Shown piece by piece: positions 1 to 6,897 of a stretch of 12,358 nucleotides of DNA (positions are counted from its first letter, which is position 1; the number at the start of each line of letters is the position of its first letter). Source of the DNA: CAZPBC01 sp964584775 (GTDB taxonomy: Bacteria > Chlamydiota > Chlamydiia > Chlamydiales > SLFE01). The stretch is taken from assembly GCA_964584775.1 (NCBI GenBank), contig CAZPBC010000055.1, positions 1 through 12,358 of the forward strand, written 5' to 3'. The translations under genes and the position numbers were made by a program. A model generated the notes under the pieces. The model did not search any database. It was not told the DNA's origin and was given only the letters and a program-made list of their open reading frames with translations.

Positions 1-15
1 CATTCAAGGATTTTC

Positions 16-2697
16 TTGAATTCTGAATTTACATACCAAATGATACACCACCTAACTCCCGAAGAGATGCGGCAAGGTGTGAATGATATGAAGGCTCTTA
101 TAGAACGTTATGATATCGGGAGTTTTCCTGAAGTGAAGGTTAGACTAGAGCGAGGAGAAGCTTTAGTTAAAGAAAGGGCAGAGGCAGAGGTTGGTGCCCG
201 CATTGAGTATTTAGATGCTCAAAAAGATCATTTGACCTCCAGAGAATTCCGTAAAGGCATTATCAAAATTCAAACGCTTATGCAACGTTATGGTATCGGG
301 GACATTGCAAATACAGAGCAGAAGGAAAAATACCGCAAATTAGTGAAGAAAAGTTTAGAAGAAACTCCTCCTCTTTCAGAAAGGAAACTGAGGTTAAGCA
401 CTGTGGAAGAGACCGCATTGAAGGGCCTCGGAACCGGCGCCTCTATTTTTCAGCGGATTGCCGCTCCGTTTAAAACTGTGGGGTCCGCCGTCGCTGGTGG
501 GATTAGAAGAGTGGGTCGAGCCATCGGTGGCGTTTTTGGTGAGGTAAAGTCTTATAGAGATACAGAGCGTCAGCTCAAACACTTGATGTCGAATAAGGCA
601 ACCTATGAAGATCTTCGTGAGGCTCTCCCTGGGTTGAAAGAACAACACGATGCAGGTCGGTTGAATCGTCCACAAAAGATCCAGTATTTTCGTTTACAAA
701 CGGAATTCAATGCTCTTGAAATGGGTGTTAAGCAAATTAATTTATTGTGGGAAGATGGATTCTCACCTGATCGGAGTTCTCAAAGAGATATGACGTATAA
801 TAATTTGGTGCATAGACTTTTAACAATCGAGGATACGATTACCAGTGATGAATTTGGTAAATCGCCTTTTCCCAAAATCGTACGTACCCACCTTCTTCCA
901 TCAGAAAGTGTAGATAAGCTCAAGAAGATGAAGGACGAATCGTTGAGCAGGAGAGAATTGAGTCTTCAGACAGGGCTATCGGTAGATATGTCCATTGCTA
1001 CCATGCAAGAATACATTCAAACACAGGATAGTGCGGTCAAAGAAATGGGCACGTGGACTTTGGGTGAAGCAAGAGAAAAACTTGCAGAACTACGATACCA
1101 GCTCCACATGGACGGCGAAAAAAAGGGAATCCTTCCGTTTCTTTCTTCTGAGTCAAGAGGGAGGATGGAGGGAATTGATCAAGAGATCGATGCGCTTGAA
1201 CTTTTAGCGAGAATGAGAAAAATGCCCGAGAACTCTACTCTAGACGAAGTGGTGCAAGCACGTGAAGTGATGCGCCAGGAGGTGGCAGAGCGGTTAGAAG
1301 AAATGAACCAGCACATGGGCTCGATTGATGACAAAGAGTTCGATCTGAATTTCATAGATTTGGATGCTGCGGTATGCGGATTAGATATTAAAGACGAGGT
1401 CGCGTACATGCGAGAGGTGTTAGCTCATGGAAGAGAGGTTTTTGGAGGTTTCCACAATATTGACATGAAGACGCTTCGGTCGATGTACTTCGAGTCGCAA
1501 CAGTTCATCGAGAAACCCTTTGGCAATGTCGGGACGCGTGATCTCCCTATTGGAGAGCATCACAGTTACGTTCAGAAGGACGGGAACGTTTGTGTGATCG
1601 TGGATCAGTCTAAACCTTGTGACTACTGCGGAGACTCGCTCACGATGACAGAAAAGGGTTCGATCGTCAATGTCGATGCAACCGGAGGGTCCCAGCTGAG
1701 TGGAGCCGTTTTTGCGAGGCTCTTTGCTGACCGTATGGCGAGGGAACTCGATGGGATGAGCGCCGAAGAGTTGACAGCTCCTGATGCAGAGCAGAAACTG
1801 GTCGCTTCGGCTGAAGAGATGGCACAAGTGGAGCCAGGCAAAGTCGAAGTCGGCGGGGTCGAATATGGTCTCGGTGGAGAGGGAATGAAAGGTGGAAGTC
1901 TGACGATGACAGCGGTCAGGGTCGTTGACACCGGTGATGAAAAACGCCTCGTTGGAATTTCTGTAGGTGACACGGGAGTGTTTATTCGATCCAAGGATGG
2001 AAAAGTGAGGAAGGTCAACCCAGACCCACGCCCTCCAGAGCATCAAACGCGTGACCATTCTGGAGGACAGATCTCGATGGGGCTCGGCGAGAAGGGGCAA
2101 GTTCATTTAGAAAGGAGCCGAGGAGAGAGCGTTGTGCGGATTGATGAGCGACTTCAGCCTGGGGACATTGTGATGACAGTCTCGGATGGAATGGAAGATT
2201 GTGCGCATCGAGAAGATTCCCCAGAAGCACTCATCGCCTTTCTGGGAGAGGCAGACATCGATTGGGCAAAAGCTGATATCGATCAACCTCCTTTTGTTTC
2301 GGACACAGGACGCTCACGGCTTCCTACGATTGCAGAGCTGAAGGAGCATTTTGGAACAGAAAAGGTTTCCGCGAAGCTTGTCACTCCTGCACGGATCGGT
2401 GAACAGTGCCGTGTGTATGCAAAGCTTGTAGGCGCCGCAGAAGAAAAGCATGGAATCCCGACTCAGATGCGCAACAAAGACCATCACTTTGCTAACGAAG
2501 TTGATCGGCGTTATCAAGGGCTTAAGGAGAAGGACGGTTTGTCTCCAGAAGAGAGGGAAGAATATCAGCAACTGTCGGCGATGCGGGTCGAGCATGCGAG
2601 TGAAATGCGAGAGTTACAACAGGCTCATCGAGCCCTTTCTGATGCAGGAGTCGTTCCCAAGCCTGATGACTTTAGCTTTGGTGGTGTGAGAGTTTAA
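16..2697 (+). CDS. Large helical protein with C-terminal divergent PP2C-type phosphatase domain; possible secreted effector
   Basis: The 893-residue product has no signal peptide or clear membrane span. Residues 11-35 and 71-95 are a tandem duplication with a 60-residue period (HHLT / DHLT, then RYDIG / RYGIG). Residues 136-175 are Gly-rich and basic, and 187-230 form a helical hairpin; both recur in the protein at 3118-4908. Residues 230-490 are helical and charged. Residues about 500-830 resemble a PPM/PP2C phosphatase: VDATGG (D554) stands where DGxGG is expected, GGSLTMTAV follows, then SVGDTG (D652) and VSDGMED (D724, D728), with NKDHH (D822) as a possible last metal ligand. The usual first metal motif (NED) is not recognisable; R508 and E514 are candidates. 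PP2C enzymes dephosphorylate Ser/Thr with Mg/Mn, but activity here is unproven. The TTG start at 16 has AAGGA at 6-10. The frame is open to the window edge, so a start further upstream is possible; ATG at 40 lacks an RBS. Confidence 0.82.
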   Translation: MNSEFTYQMIHHLTPEEMRQGVNDMKALIERYDIGSFPEVKVRLERGEALVKERAEAEVGARIEYLDAQKDHLTSREFRKGIIKIQTLMQRYGIGDIANTEQKEKYRKLVKKSLEETPPLSERKLRLSTVEETALKGLGTGASIFQRIAAPFKTVGSAVAGGIRRVGRAIGGVFGEVKSYRDTERQLKHLMSNKATYEDLREALPGLKEQHDAGRLNRPQKIQYFRLQTEFNALEMGVKQINLLWEDGFSPDRSSQRDMTYNNLVHRLLTIEDTITSDEFGKSPFPKIVRTHLLPSESVDKLKKMKDESLSRRELSLQTGLSVDMSIATMQEYIQTQDSAVKEMGTWTLGEAREKLAELRYQLHMDGEKKGILPFLSSESRGRMEGIDQEIDALELLARMRKMPENSTLDEVVQAREVMRQEVAERLEEMNQHMGSIDDKEFDLNFIDLDAAVCGLDIKDEVAYMREVLAHGREVFGGFHNIDMKTLRSMYFESQQFIEKPFGNVGTRDLPIGEHHSYVQKDGNVCVIVDQSKPCDYCGDSLTMTEKGSIVNVDATGGSQLSGAVFARLFADRMARELDGMSAEELTAPDAEQKLVASAEEMAQVEPGKVEVGGVEYGLGGEGMKGGSLTMTAVRVVDTGDEKRLVGISVGDTGVFIRSKDGKVRKVNPDPRPPEHQTRDHSGGQISMGLGEKGQVHLERSRGESVVRIDERLQPGDIVMTVSDGMEDCAHREDSPEALIAFLGEADIDWAKADIDQPPFVSDTGRSRLPTIAELKEHFGTEKVSAKLVTPARIGEQCRVYAKLVGAAEEKHGIPTQMRNKDHHFANEVDRRYQGLKEKDGLSPEEREEYQQLSAMRVEHASEMRELQQAHRALSDAGVVPKPDDFSFGGVRV

Positions 2698-2727
2698 CTA
2701 TCTGAAAATAAGAGAATTAAAATACGA

Positions 2728-2757
2728 TTGACCCCAGCGCGTTTCTCATGCTATTCC
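2728..2757 (+). promoter_or_regulatory. Possible sigma-66/70-type promoter for the small cysteine-rich gene
   Basis: TTGACC (2728-2733) is followed after 18 bases by TATTCC (2752-2757), preceded by TGC as in an extended -10. The -10 match is modest, and the implied leader would be only about 13 nt. It lies in the 79-base gap behind the large phosphatase-like gene, so read-through from that gene is the alternative. Confidence 0.3.
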
Positions 2758-2776
2758 GAAAACATCGGAGGTGTCT

Positions 2777-2971
2777 ATGAGAAGCGTGCTTTTTTTAGGT
2801 CTACTTTTGGCCGCAGCTCCTTTGGCTGCGAACTACAATCTCTATGAGAGGAATTTGGCCACAAGACGCTGCGGCTGCTGTCCCGGTCAGGGCTGCTGCC
2901 GTCCCCCCTATCACTACTACGACCCCTATTCGCCCAACTTTATGCCCCCTTACTACCCAGGTCCTTTCTAA
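2777..2971 (+). CDS. Small secreted cysteine-, proline- and tyrosine-rich protein
   Basis: The product is 64 residues from ATG 2777. GGAGG at 2767-2771 lies 5 bases upstream of this ATG and overlaps the in-frame GTG at 2771, so ATG is preferred. Residues 1 to about 17 form a Sec-type signal peptide: MR, then a Leu/Ala core, ending PLAA before Asn. The mature peptide is about 45 residues. It has a five-Cys cluster (CGCC and CC four residues later) followed by a tail dominated by Pro and Tyr. Such a peptide is probably periplasmic or outer-envelope and disulfide-linked; chlamydial envelopes rely on Cys-rich proteins, so an envelope role is a reasonable inference. I do not recognise the family. 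It lies between two paralogous large genes on the same strand. Confidence 0.72.
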   Translation: MRSVLFLGLLLAAAPLAANYNLYERNLATRRCGCCPGQGCCRPPYHYYDPYSPNFMPPYYPGPF

Positions 2972-3045
2972 GCTCTGACTTTTTCTCTATTTCAAGGGTT
3001 CAGGTGACCTTCTAGGTTTCCACGTGCCCGGATCCTGCTTCATTT

Positions 3046-3080
3046 TTTCGATTTTTGTCTCCTTGGCATGCCTCTTGCTT
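3046..3080 (+). promoter_or_regulatory. Sigma-54 (RpoN) -24/-12 promoter
   Basis: TTGGCATG (3063-3070), four bases, then TTGCTT (3075-3080) matches the sigma-54 consensus YTGGCACG-N4-TTGCW at all but one position. The GG (3065-3066) and GC (3077-3078) doublets are correctly spaced. Transcription would begin near 3090, with GGAGG at 3107-3111 and ATG at 3118. A T-rich tract with TTTCGAT (3046-3052) lies just upstream and recurs at the second site (6647-6653). Confidence 0.75.
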
Positions 3081-3117
3081 ATCTTCAAAGCTAGGAAAGA
3101 GAGTTTGGAGGTTTAGC

Positions 3118-4908
3118 ATGGGTTGGATCCATAGAATTCCAGGATTTAGAGGTCGTGTTGAGAAAAGTCAAGAGGCGAAGAAGCCAGAACTTAGCGAGGT
3201 CGATAAAGCCGCTCAATCCCTTTCAAAAAAAGCAGGAAGGGCTCCTCTCACAAATTTTCAAAGAGAATTGAAAGCGACGTTAGCTGTTCGGATGCAGCGT
3301 AAGGCCAAACGGTTACCCAAGGCAGAACGTCCACCTGTTCCGAGTAAGCCCCTTCCCCCTCTATCGGCAAGTGAGGGGAGGAAGCCTGCAAGTGTTCGTC
3401 AAGTATCTTCTCATGAAACCCCCCTTCACCGTTTGGGTTCAGGGCTCTTTAAGGTCATATCCGCACCTTTTCGATTCGTCGGTTGGGTAGCAGGAGGGGC
3501 GATTAATCGAGTGCGCCGGGCGGGAAGGGCGATTTTTGGAAGTACCGATGCGACTTTGGATCGATTGCTGTCAGATAAAGCGACACCTGAGGACTTGCGA
3601 CGTGAAGTTCCTCGTTTGCAGAAGCTTTGGGAGCAGGGAAAGTTAGACTTTAGGCAAATGGGAGGTTTAGTACAACTCGAGATTGAACTCGAGATATTGA
3701 ATCAAGTGGGTGCTTTAGAAGAAAAGGCGATAGATTTAGAAACAGGTGAGATCCGTTTGACTTCTCAAAACGAGTGGTCAATGGATGGGATAGGAGAGGA
3801 GCTTCGTAATTTGACTGAACAGCTCGAGAGAGGTCCCGAAGGAGGGGTTCCGGTTCGTGAGAAATTCCGTACTCCCTTACTTGAACGGTTGGAGCAGATG
3901 AGAAGCATTCATGCGAGATCTGATTTCCTCTTTTCAAGTGAGGTGCCGATCTCTGAGCTAAAAAAAGTTGCGGATCAGCTTGAGCAAGAGATACACGAAT
4001 TACCTGAGGTGTTGAGATCAAATAAACCACTAAAGGACGTGATGGATCAGCTTCAAAGTCTTGGTGAAGTGCCTAGAGGCGTGCCGATGCTACTGCCTAC
4101 AGAGACCTTGAAATTGTATCAAGAGACTGCAGAAGAACTGCAGTCCTTAGTCCCCATTGCTCTGGAAGAGAGACGACCACTAGAGACGCCAGTCTCTCAG
4201 CTCATGCAGCTGAAGGCGGAGAAGGTGTTTGCAGCTCTAGCTTCTGAGGATGTGTCTTTAGAAGAGTTCGTAAAAGGAATTGATTGGCTAGAGGCTCAAA
4301 AGTCAGAAGGGCTGCTTACAACAGCGCAGATAAAAGAACTGGACTCTTTGATTCTAAAACGAGACCGGATTGGAGTTATCACCTCAAAGGTCCGTGCTTT
4401 AGAGATCGATCTCACCAAAGAGGGGGTGTTATGGTCGAGAGAGAATCAGAATTCACTTCGGGATTACCGTAGAGAGTTGAATTTTTTAAAGACTGAATTA
4501 CAAAGTCAAAAGCTCACGAAGCCTCATCTTGTCAAGGATTTAGAGAAGCGTTATCAGGAACTGGAAAAACTTTATCTTATTGAAAGAACAAAATTTGAAA
4601 AGCTTGGGCTACGTCAGTCTCTTCCAATTCAACAGCATCTCAAAAACTTGGAGTCGCTCAGTAAGAGGTTTTCGGAGCTTGAAGATGGGCTTGACTCTCT
4701 CCCTCTTAAAGAAGCGTTGGAAAGTTTTTTGGACCTTTACAAGGAGAATCCAGGTTATTTTAGAAGGCTATCAAAAAGTCAAAAAGCGCGGTTTAATAAA
4801 AAAATCTACCCCGAGCTTATGGCTCTCTACGAGTTCGCAAAGACGAGCCCTGAACGACGGTCGATGACTGTTGGAGAACTGCGAGAATTGCGCCGCCAGC
4901 AAGTGTAG
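3118..4908 (+). CDS. Large helix-rich cytosolic or secreted protein, paralogue of the phosphatase-domain protein; function unknown
   Basis: The product is 596 residues from ATG 3118, chosen because GGAGG (3107-3111) lies 6 bases upstream. An in-frame TTG at 3055 would precede the sigma-54 promoter and is unlikely. Residues 1-100 are basic and Pro/Lys-rich. Residues 106-141 are a Gly-rich, Arg-rich, partly hydrophobic segment (SAPFRFVGWVAGG, then RRAGRAIFG). Residues 150-190 are a helical hairpin (DKATPEDLR ... LQKLWEQGKL). Both segments match the upstream paralogue at 136-230. A second hairpin at 374-414 aligns to the first without gaps (offset 224), and a weaker copy lies near 528-565. The rest is charged and predicted coiled-coil. 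No catalytic motif, signal peptide or clear TM segment is seen. A type III effector or structural role is inference from architecture and context. The stop lies 2 bases from the convergent dapA stop. Confidence 0.85.
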   Translation: MGWIHRIPGFRGRVEKSQEAKKPELSEVDKAAQSLSKKAGRAPLTNFQRELKATLAVRMQRKAKRLPKAERPPVPSKPLPPLSASEGRKPASVRQVSSHETPLHRLGSGLFKVISAPFRFVGWVAGGAINRVRRAGRAIFGSTDATLDRLLSDKATPEDLRREVPRLQKLWEQGKLDFRQMGGLVQLEIELEILNQVGALEEKAIDLETGEIRLTSQNEWSMDGIGEELRNLTEQLERGPEGGVPVREKFRTPLLERLEQMRSIHARSDFLFSSEVPISELKKVADQLEQEIHELPEVLRSNKPLKDVMDQLQSLGEVPRGVPMLLPTETLKLYQETAEELQSLVPIALEERRPLETPVSQLMQLKAEKVFAALASEDVSLEEFVKGIDWLEAQKSEGLLTTAQIKELDSLILKRDRIGVITSKVRALEIDLTKEGVLWSRENQNSLRDYRRELNFLKTELQSQKLTKPHLVKDLEKRYQELEKLYLIERTKFEKLGLRQSLPIQQHLKNLESLSKRFSELEDGLDSLPLKEALESFLDLYKENPGYFRRLSKSQKARFNKKIYPELMALYEFAKTSPERRSMTVGELRELRRQQV

Positions 4909-4910
4909 AC

Positions 4911-5807
4911 TTATGTTGGCTGGAGGGCTTGTTCGGACTCCAAACGTTGAAGCGTTTCTTCAGATTGAAGGAGCGCTTTTTCATTGGTGAGATCTTTTGA
5001 GGAGAGTGGGGGTAAAAATGTGGGACTCGAGAGGAGTCCTTTTTTGTAGAGAAGTATTTTGATCGGGAGAGGGTTTTGCGTGTTGATCGCAATTCCTGCG
5101 TCAAGGCAGTCGGAGATGAAGTCGTTCATCGATCCTTTTTTGGACAGTTCAACGAGGCGTTTTGTGGCAAAGGGGTAGGCGTTGCTCATGACAGAGACGA
5201 GGCCTGCGGCACCGAGGTGAGCTTGTTCAAAGATATCGAGGTCGTTTCCACAGTAGGTCAAGAGATTCGGAGCTGCACGTCTATAGGAACGGAATTCGTC
5301 GATGTCACCGCTGGATTCTTTGACTGCAAAAAGTTTTTCGTGGTGTGACAGGTCACGGACGAGGTCGACGGAGAGGGAGGTGGCGGAGCGTGAGGGGATA
5401 TTGTAGAGCATGCATGGAACATTTGCGTGTTCCATCAATTTTTCAAACCACGCCTTTTGGCCGTGGTAGGCGGGTTTGGAGTAGTAGGGGGTGACCAGGT
5501 TATAGGCGTCGACCTGAAGTGCATTGCAGAAGGTGATCCACTCGATTTGGTGATCGAGACAGGCACCACTGACGCCGATCATGAGAGGCACATCGCGTGG
5601 CTGTTTGGAGACAAACTTGACATACTGCTTTTTCATCTCGAAGGGCATGGCGAGACCTTCACCTGTGCTGCCTGCGATGAAGAGGCCGTTCCCTGCAGCA
5701 TTTTGCATCTGGATCAGTTGCTTGACACTTTCATAATCGATTTGTCCCTCTTCAGTGAAGGGGGTGACAAGGGCTGTCCAAACAAGGGGTGCGAGATGTT
5801 CGTTCAT
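4911..5807 (-). CDS. dapA: 4-hydroxy-tetrahydrodipicolinate synthase (DapA)
   Basis: DapA condenses pyruvate with L-aspartate semialdehyde, the first committed step to diaminopimelate and lysine, in the cytosol. The 298-residue protein has the normal family length. It carries AGSTGEG (45-51, pyruvate-binding loop), YYSKP (Y109), YNIPSR (Y135 of the proton relay and R140, which binds the semialdehyde carboxylate) and VKESSGD with the Schiff-base Lys K163. A full TIM barrel is evident. The last 30 residues are divergent. ATG 5807 is chosen because AGGAG (5813-5817, minus strand) lies 5 bases upstream; an in-frame GTG at 5846 would add 13 residues unlike the family. Its ATG overlaps the stop of the upstream membrane gene (ATGA), suggesting translational coupling. 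It converges on the helical-protein gene with a 2-base gap. In chlamydiae diaminopimelate feeds both lysine and peptidoglycan precursors. Confidence 0.96.
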   Translation of the reverse strand: MNEHLAPLVWTALVTPFTEEGQIDYESVKQLIQMQNAAGNGLFIAGSTGEGLAMPFEMKKQYVKFVSKQPRDVPLMIGVSGACLDHQIEWITFCNALQVDAYNLVTPYYSKPAYHGQKAWFEKLMEHANVPCMLYNIPSRSATSLSVDLVRDLSHHEKLFAVKESSGDIDEFRSYRRAAPNLLTYCGNDLDIFEQAHLGAAGLVSVMSNAYPFATKRLVELSKKGSMNDFISDCLDAGIAINTQNPLPIKILLYKKGLLSSPTFLPPLSSKDLTNEKALLQSEETLQRLESEQALQPT

Positions 5808-6664
5808 TTTTTCTCCTGAATTTGAAATGCAAAAAAGAGGTTCCACCCAAAGAAAAGAAGCATAAAGAGTGGAGAGCCTTCTTTTGGAATGGGACGGTTT
5901 TGGTCGGCCCGCTTGGCCGTGATCAGAGCCACATTGAAGTTGAAAGTCGCCTCTTCGAGGGTGCCATTGCCGTCACGCGTGTGGTTTTCGATGAGGTAGG
6001 CCTCGAATGCCCGCTCGAAGCTCTCTTTGTTGTTTAAGAGTTCACCTGAAAAGTTTTTGAGTCTCTCTTCAGTGGGGTAGAGCTTCTCTGTGTGGGAAGG
6101 GGGAAGTTTTTCTCGGAAAGGGAACTGGAGGAGTAGCAAGAAGATAAGAAGGGGGAGAAAGAACGCTGCACTTCTCACCCAAGGGGCCTCTTTTAGGAGG
6201 CCTATCGAAAGGACGATCGCAGCGAGGACCCATAGCTGTAGCATGAGAGGGGGGCCAAAGAAGAGGTTGTCTAGAGAATCCCTCAGTTTAGCTTTAAAGG
6301 GCTTGCTGACCTCTCTTTGGTGCTGGGTAAGGTAAGCTTCAATGAGCTCTTTTTTTGCCTCTGGAAGCGCGGAAAAGCGCTCCTGGTAGAAAAGAAGCTT
6401 AGTCTTTGCTTCTTCTCTTTGATCATCAGGGAGATGGGAGAGAAGTTCGAGGTCTCCTAGAGTCGTTTTTGCGAGAAAAATCTCATTGCGATGAGAGTAA
6501 AGCCCTTGTAGGTAAGGGTTTAAGAACCAGAGTGTCAAAAAAAGAAAGGCGAGGATGAGCTGTAAAATCGCTAAAATCCGGGCTTTTTTGCTAAATCGTC
6601 CTTCCATTAGCGCTGAGGGTACTTTTTTTTCACCTTTTTTGGCGAGTTTCGATCTCCCTGGCAT
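5804..6664 (-). CDS. Membrane protein with about four TM helices, coupled to dapA; function unknown
   Basis: The product is 286 residues. A basic N-terminus (1-29) precedes TM1 (about 30-49). A helical, charged region of about 85 residues follows (57-138), then two close TM segments (139-157 and 163-181), a second soluble stretch (182-260) and a last TM (about 264-281) ending in QIQEKK. I do not recognise the family and see no transport or catalytic motif. The start at 6664 has AGGAG only 2 bases upstream on the minus strand; ATG at 6607 (M20) is an alternative with no RBS. The start codon lies inside the divergent sigma-54 promoter element. The stop overlaps dapA ATG by four bases, so the two form an operon, but a shared pathway is not established. 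Confidence 0.8.
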   Translation of the reverse strand: MPGRSKLAKKGEKKVPSALMEGRFSKKARILAILQLILAFLFLTLWFLNPYLQGLYSHRNEIFLAKTTLGDLELLSHLPDDQREEAKTKLLFYQERFSALPEAKKELIEAYLTQHQREVSKPFKAKLRDSLDNLFFGPPLMLQLWVLAAIVLSIGLLKEAPWVRSAAFFLPLLIFLLLLQFPFREKLPPSHTEKLYPTEERLKNFSGELLNNKESFERAFEAYLIENHTRDGNGTLEEATFNFNVALITAKRADQNRPIPKEGSPLFMLLFFGWNLFFAFQIQEKK

Positions 6665-6676
6665 GGCTCCTGCTTT
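6647..6676 (+). promoter_or_regulatory. Second sigma-54 (RpoN) -24/-12 promoter
   Basis: CTGGCATG (6658-6665), four bases, then CTGCTT (6670-6675) places GG (6660-6661) and GC (6672-6673) at the same 11-base offset as in the promoter at 3063-3080. TTTCGAT (6647-6653) lies just upstream, also as in that promoter. Transcription should start near 6685, followed by AGGAGG and ATG 6709. The -12 half deviates (C for the first T), so the match is slightly weaker. The element overlaps the first codons of the minus-strand membrane gene. Confidence 0.62.
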
Positions 6677-6708
6677 AACTCCAAGCGTCTAATGCAAAGG
6701 AGGCAGTC

Positions 6709-6897
6709 ATGACAAATCAAGAGTTAGAAAAAGAAGTTGCTAGACTTGAGTCCATCAATGACCACCTCAAGACAGAGTTAGAATACCTCGATGAGCTCCT
6801 AAAACGCAGTGGTTTCACAAATGGGTTAACTTCTCTTCGTGAAGTCGCCGAAGAGATGATTGAAAGTGGAGAAATTGACAGGGAGTTTGAGGCATGA
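6709..6897 (+). CDS. Small leucine-zipper protein A, first of three tandem paralogues
   Basis: This 62-residue acidic protein has AGGAGG 6 bases before its ATG. Leu at 6, 13, 20 and 27 gives a heptad-spaced coiled coil. It is followed by a break at GFTNG (35-39) and a second helix (40-52), so a helical hairpin is likely. No signal peptide or TM is present, so it should be cytosolic or a substrate or chaperone of a secretion system. Its stop overlaps the next start (ATGA). It aligns without gaps to the next two proteins over residues 1-50. It lies 36 bases downstream of a sigma-54-type promoter. The family is not recognised. Small size and coiled-coil nature resemble type III chaperones, which is inference only. 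Confidence 0.82.
   Translation: MTNQELEKEVARLESINDHLKTELEYLDELLKRSGFTNGLTSLREVAEEMIESGEIDREFEA

Noticed and set aside
1420..2106. 228-residue minus-strand frame opposite the phosphatase domain
   Set aside because: Antisense to a better-supported gene with family motifs; no domain or RBS seen.
3055..3117. In-frame TTG at 3055 as the start of the second large protein
   Set aside because: It lies upstream of and within the sigma-54 promoter, so would not be transcribed from it; ATG 3118 has a proper RBS.
5427..5819. 130-residue plus-strand frame opposite dapA
   Set aside because: Mirror of the conserved dapA coding sequence; no independent evidence.
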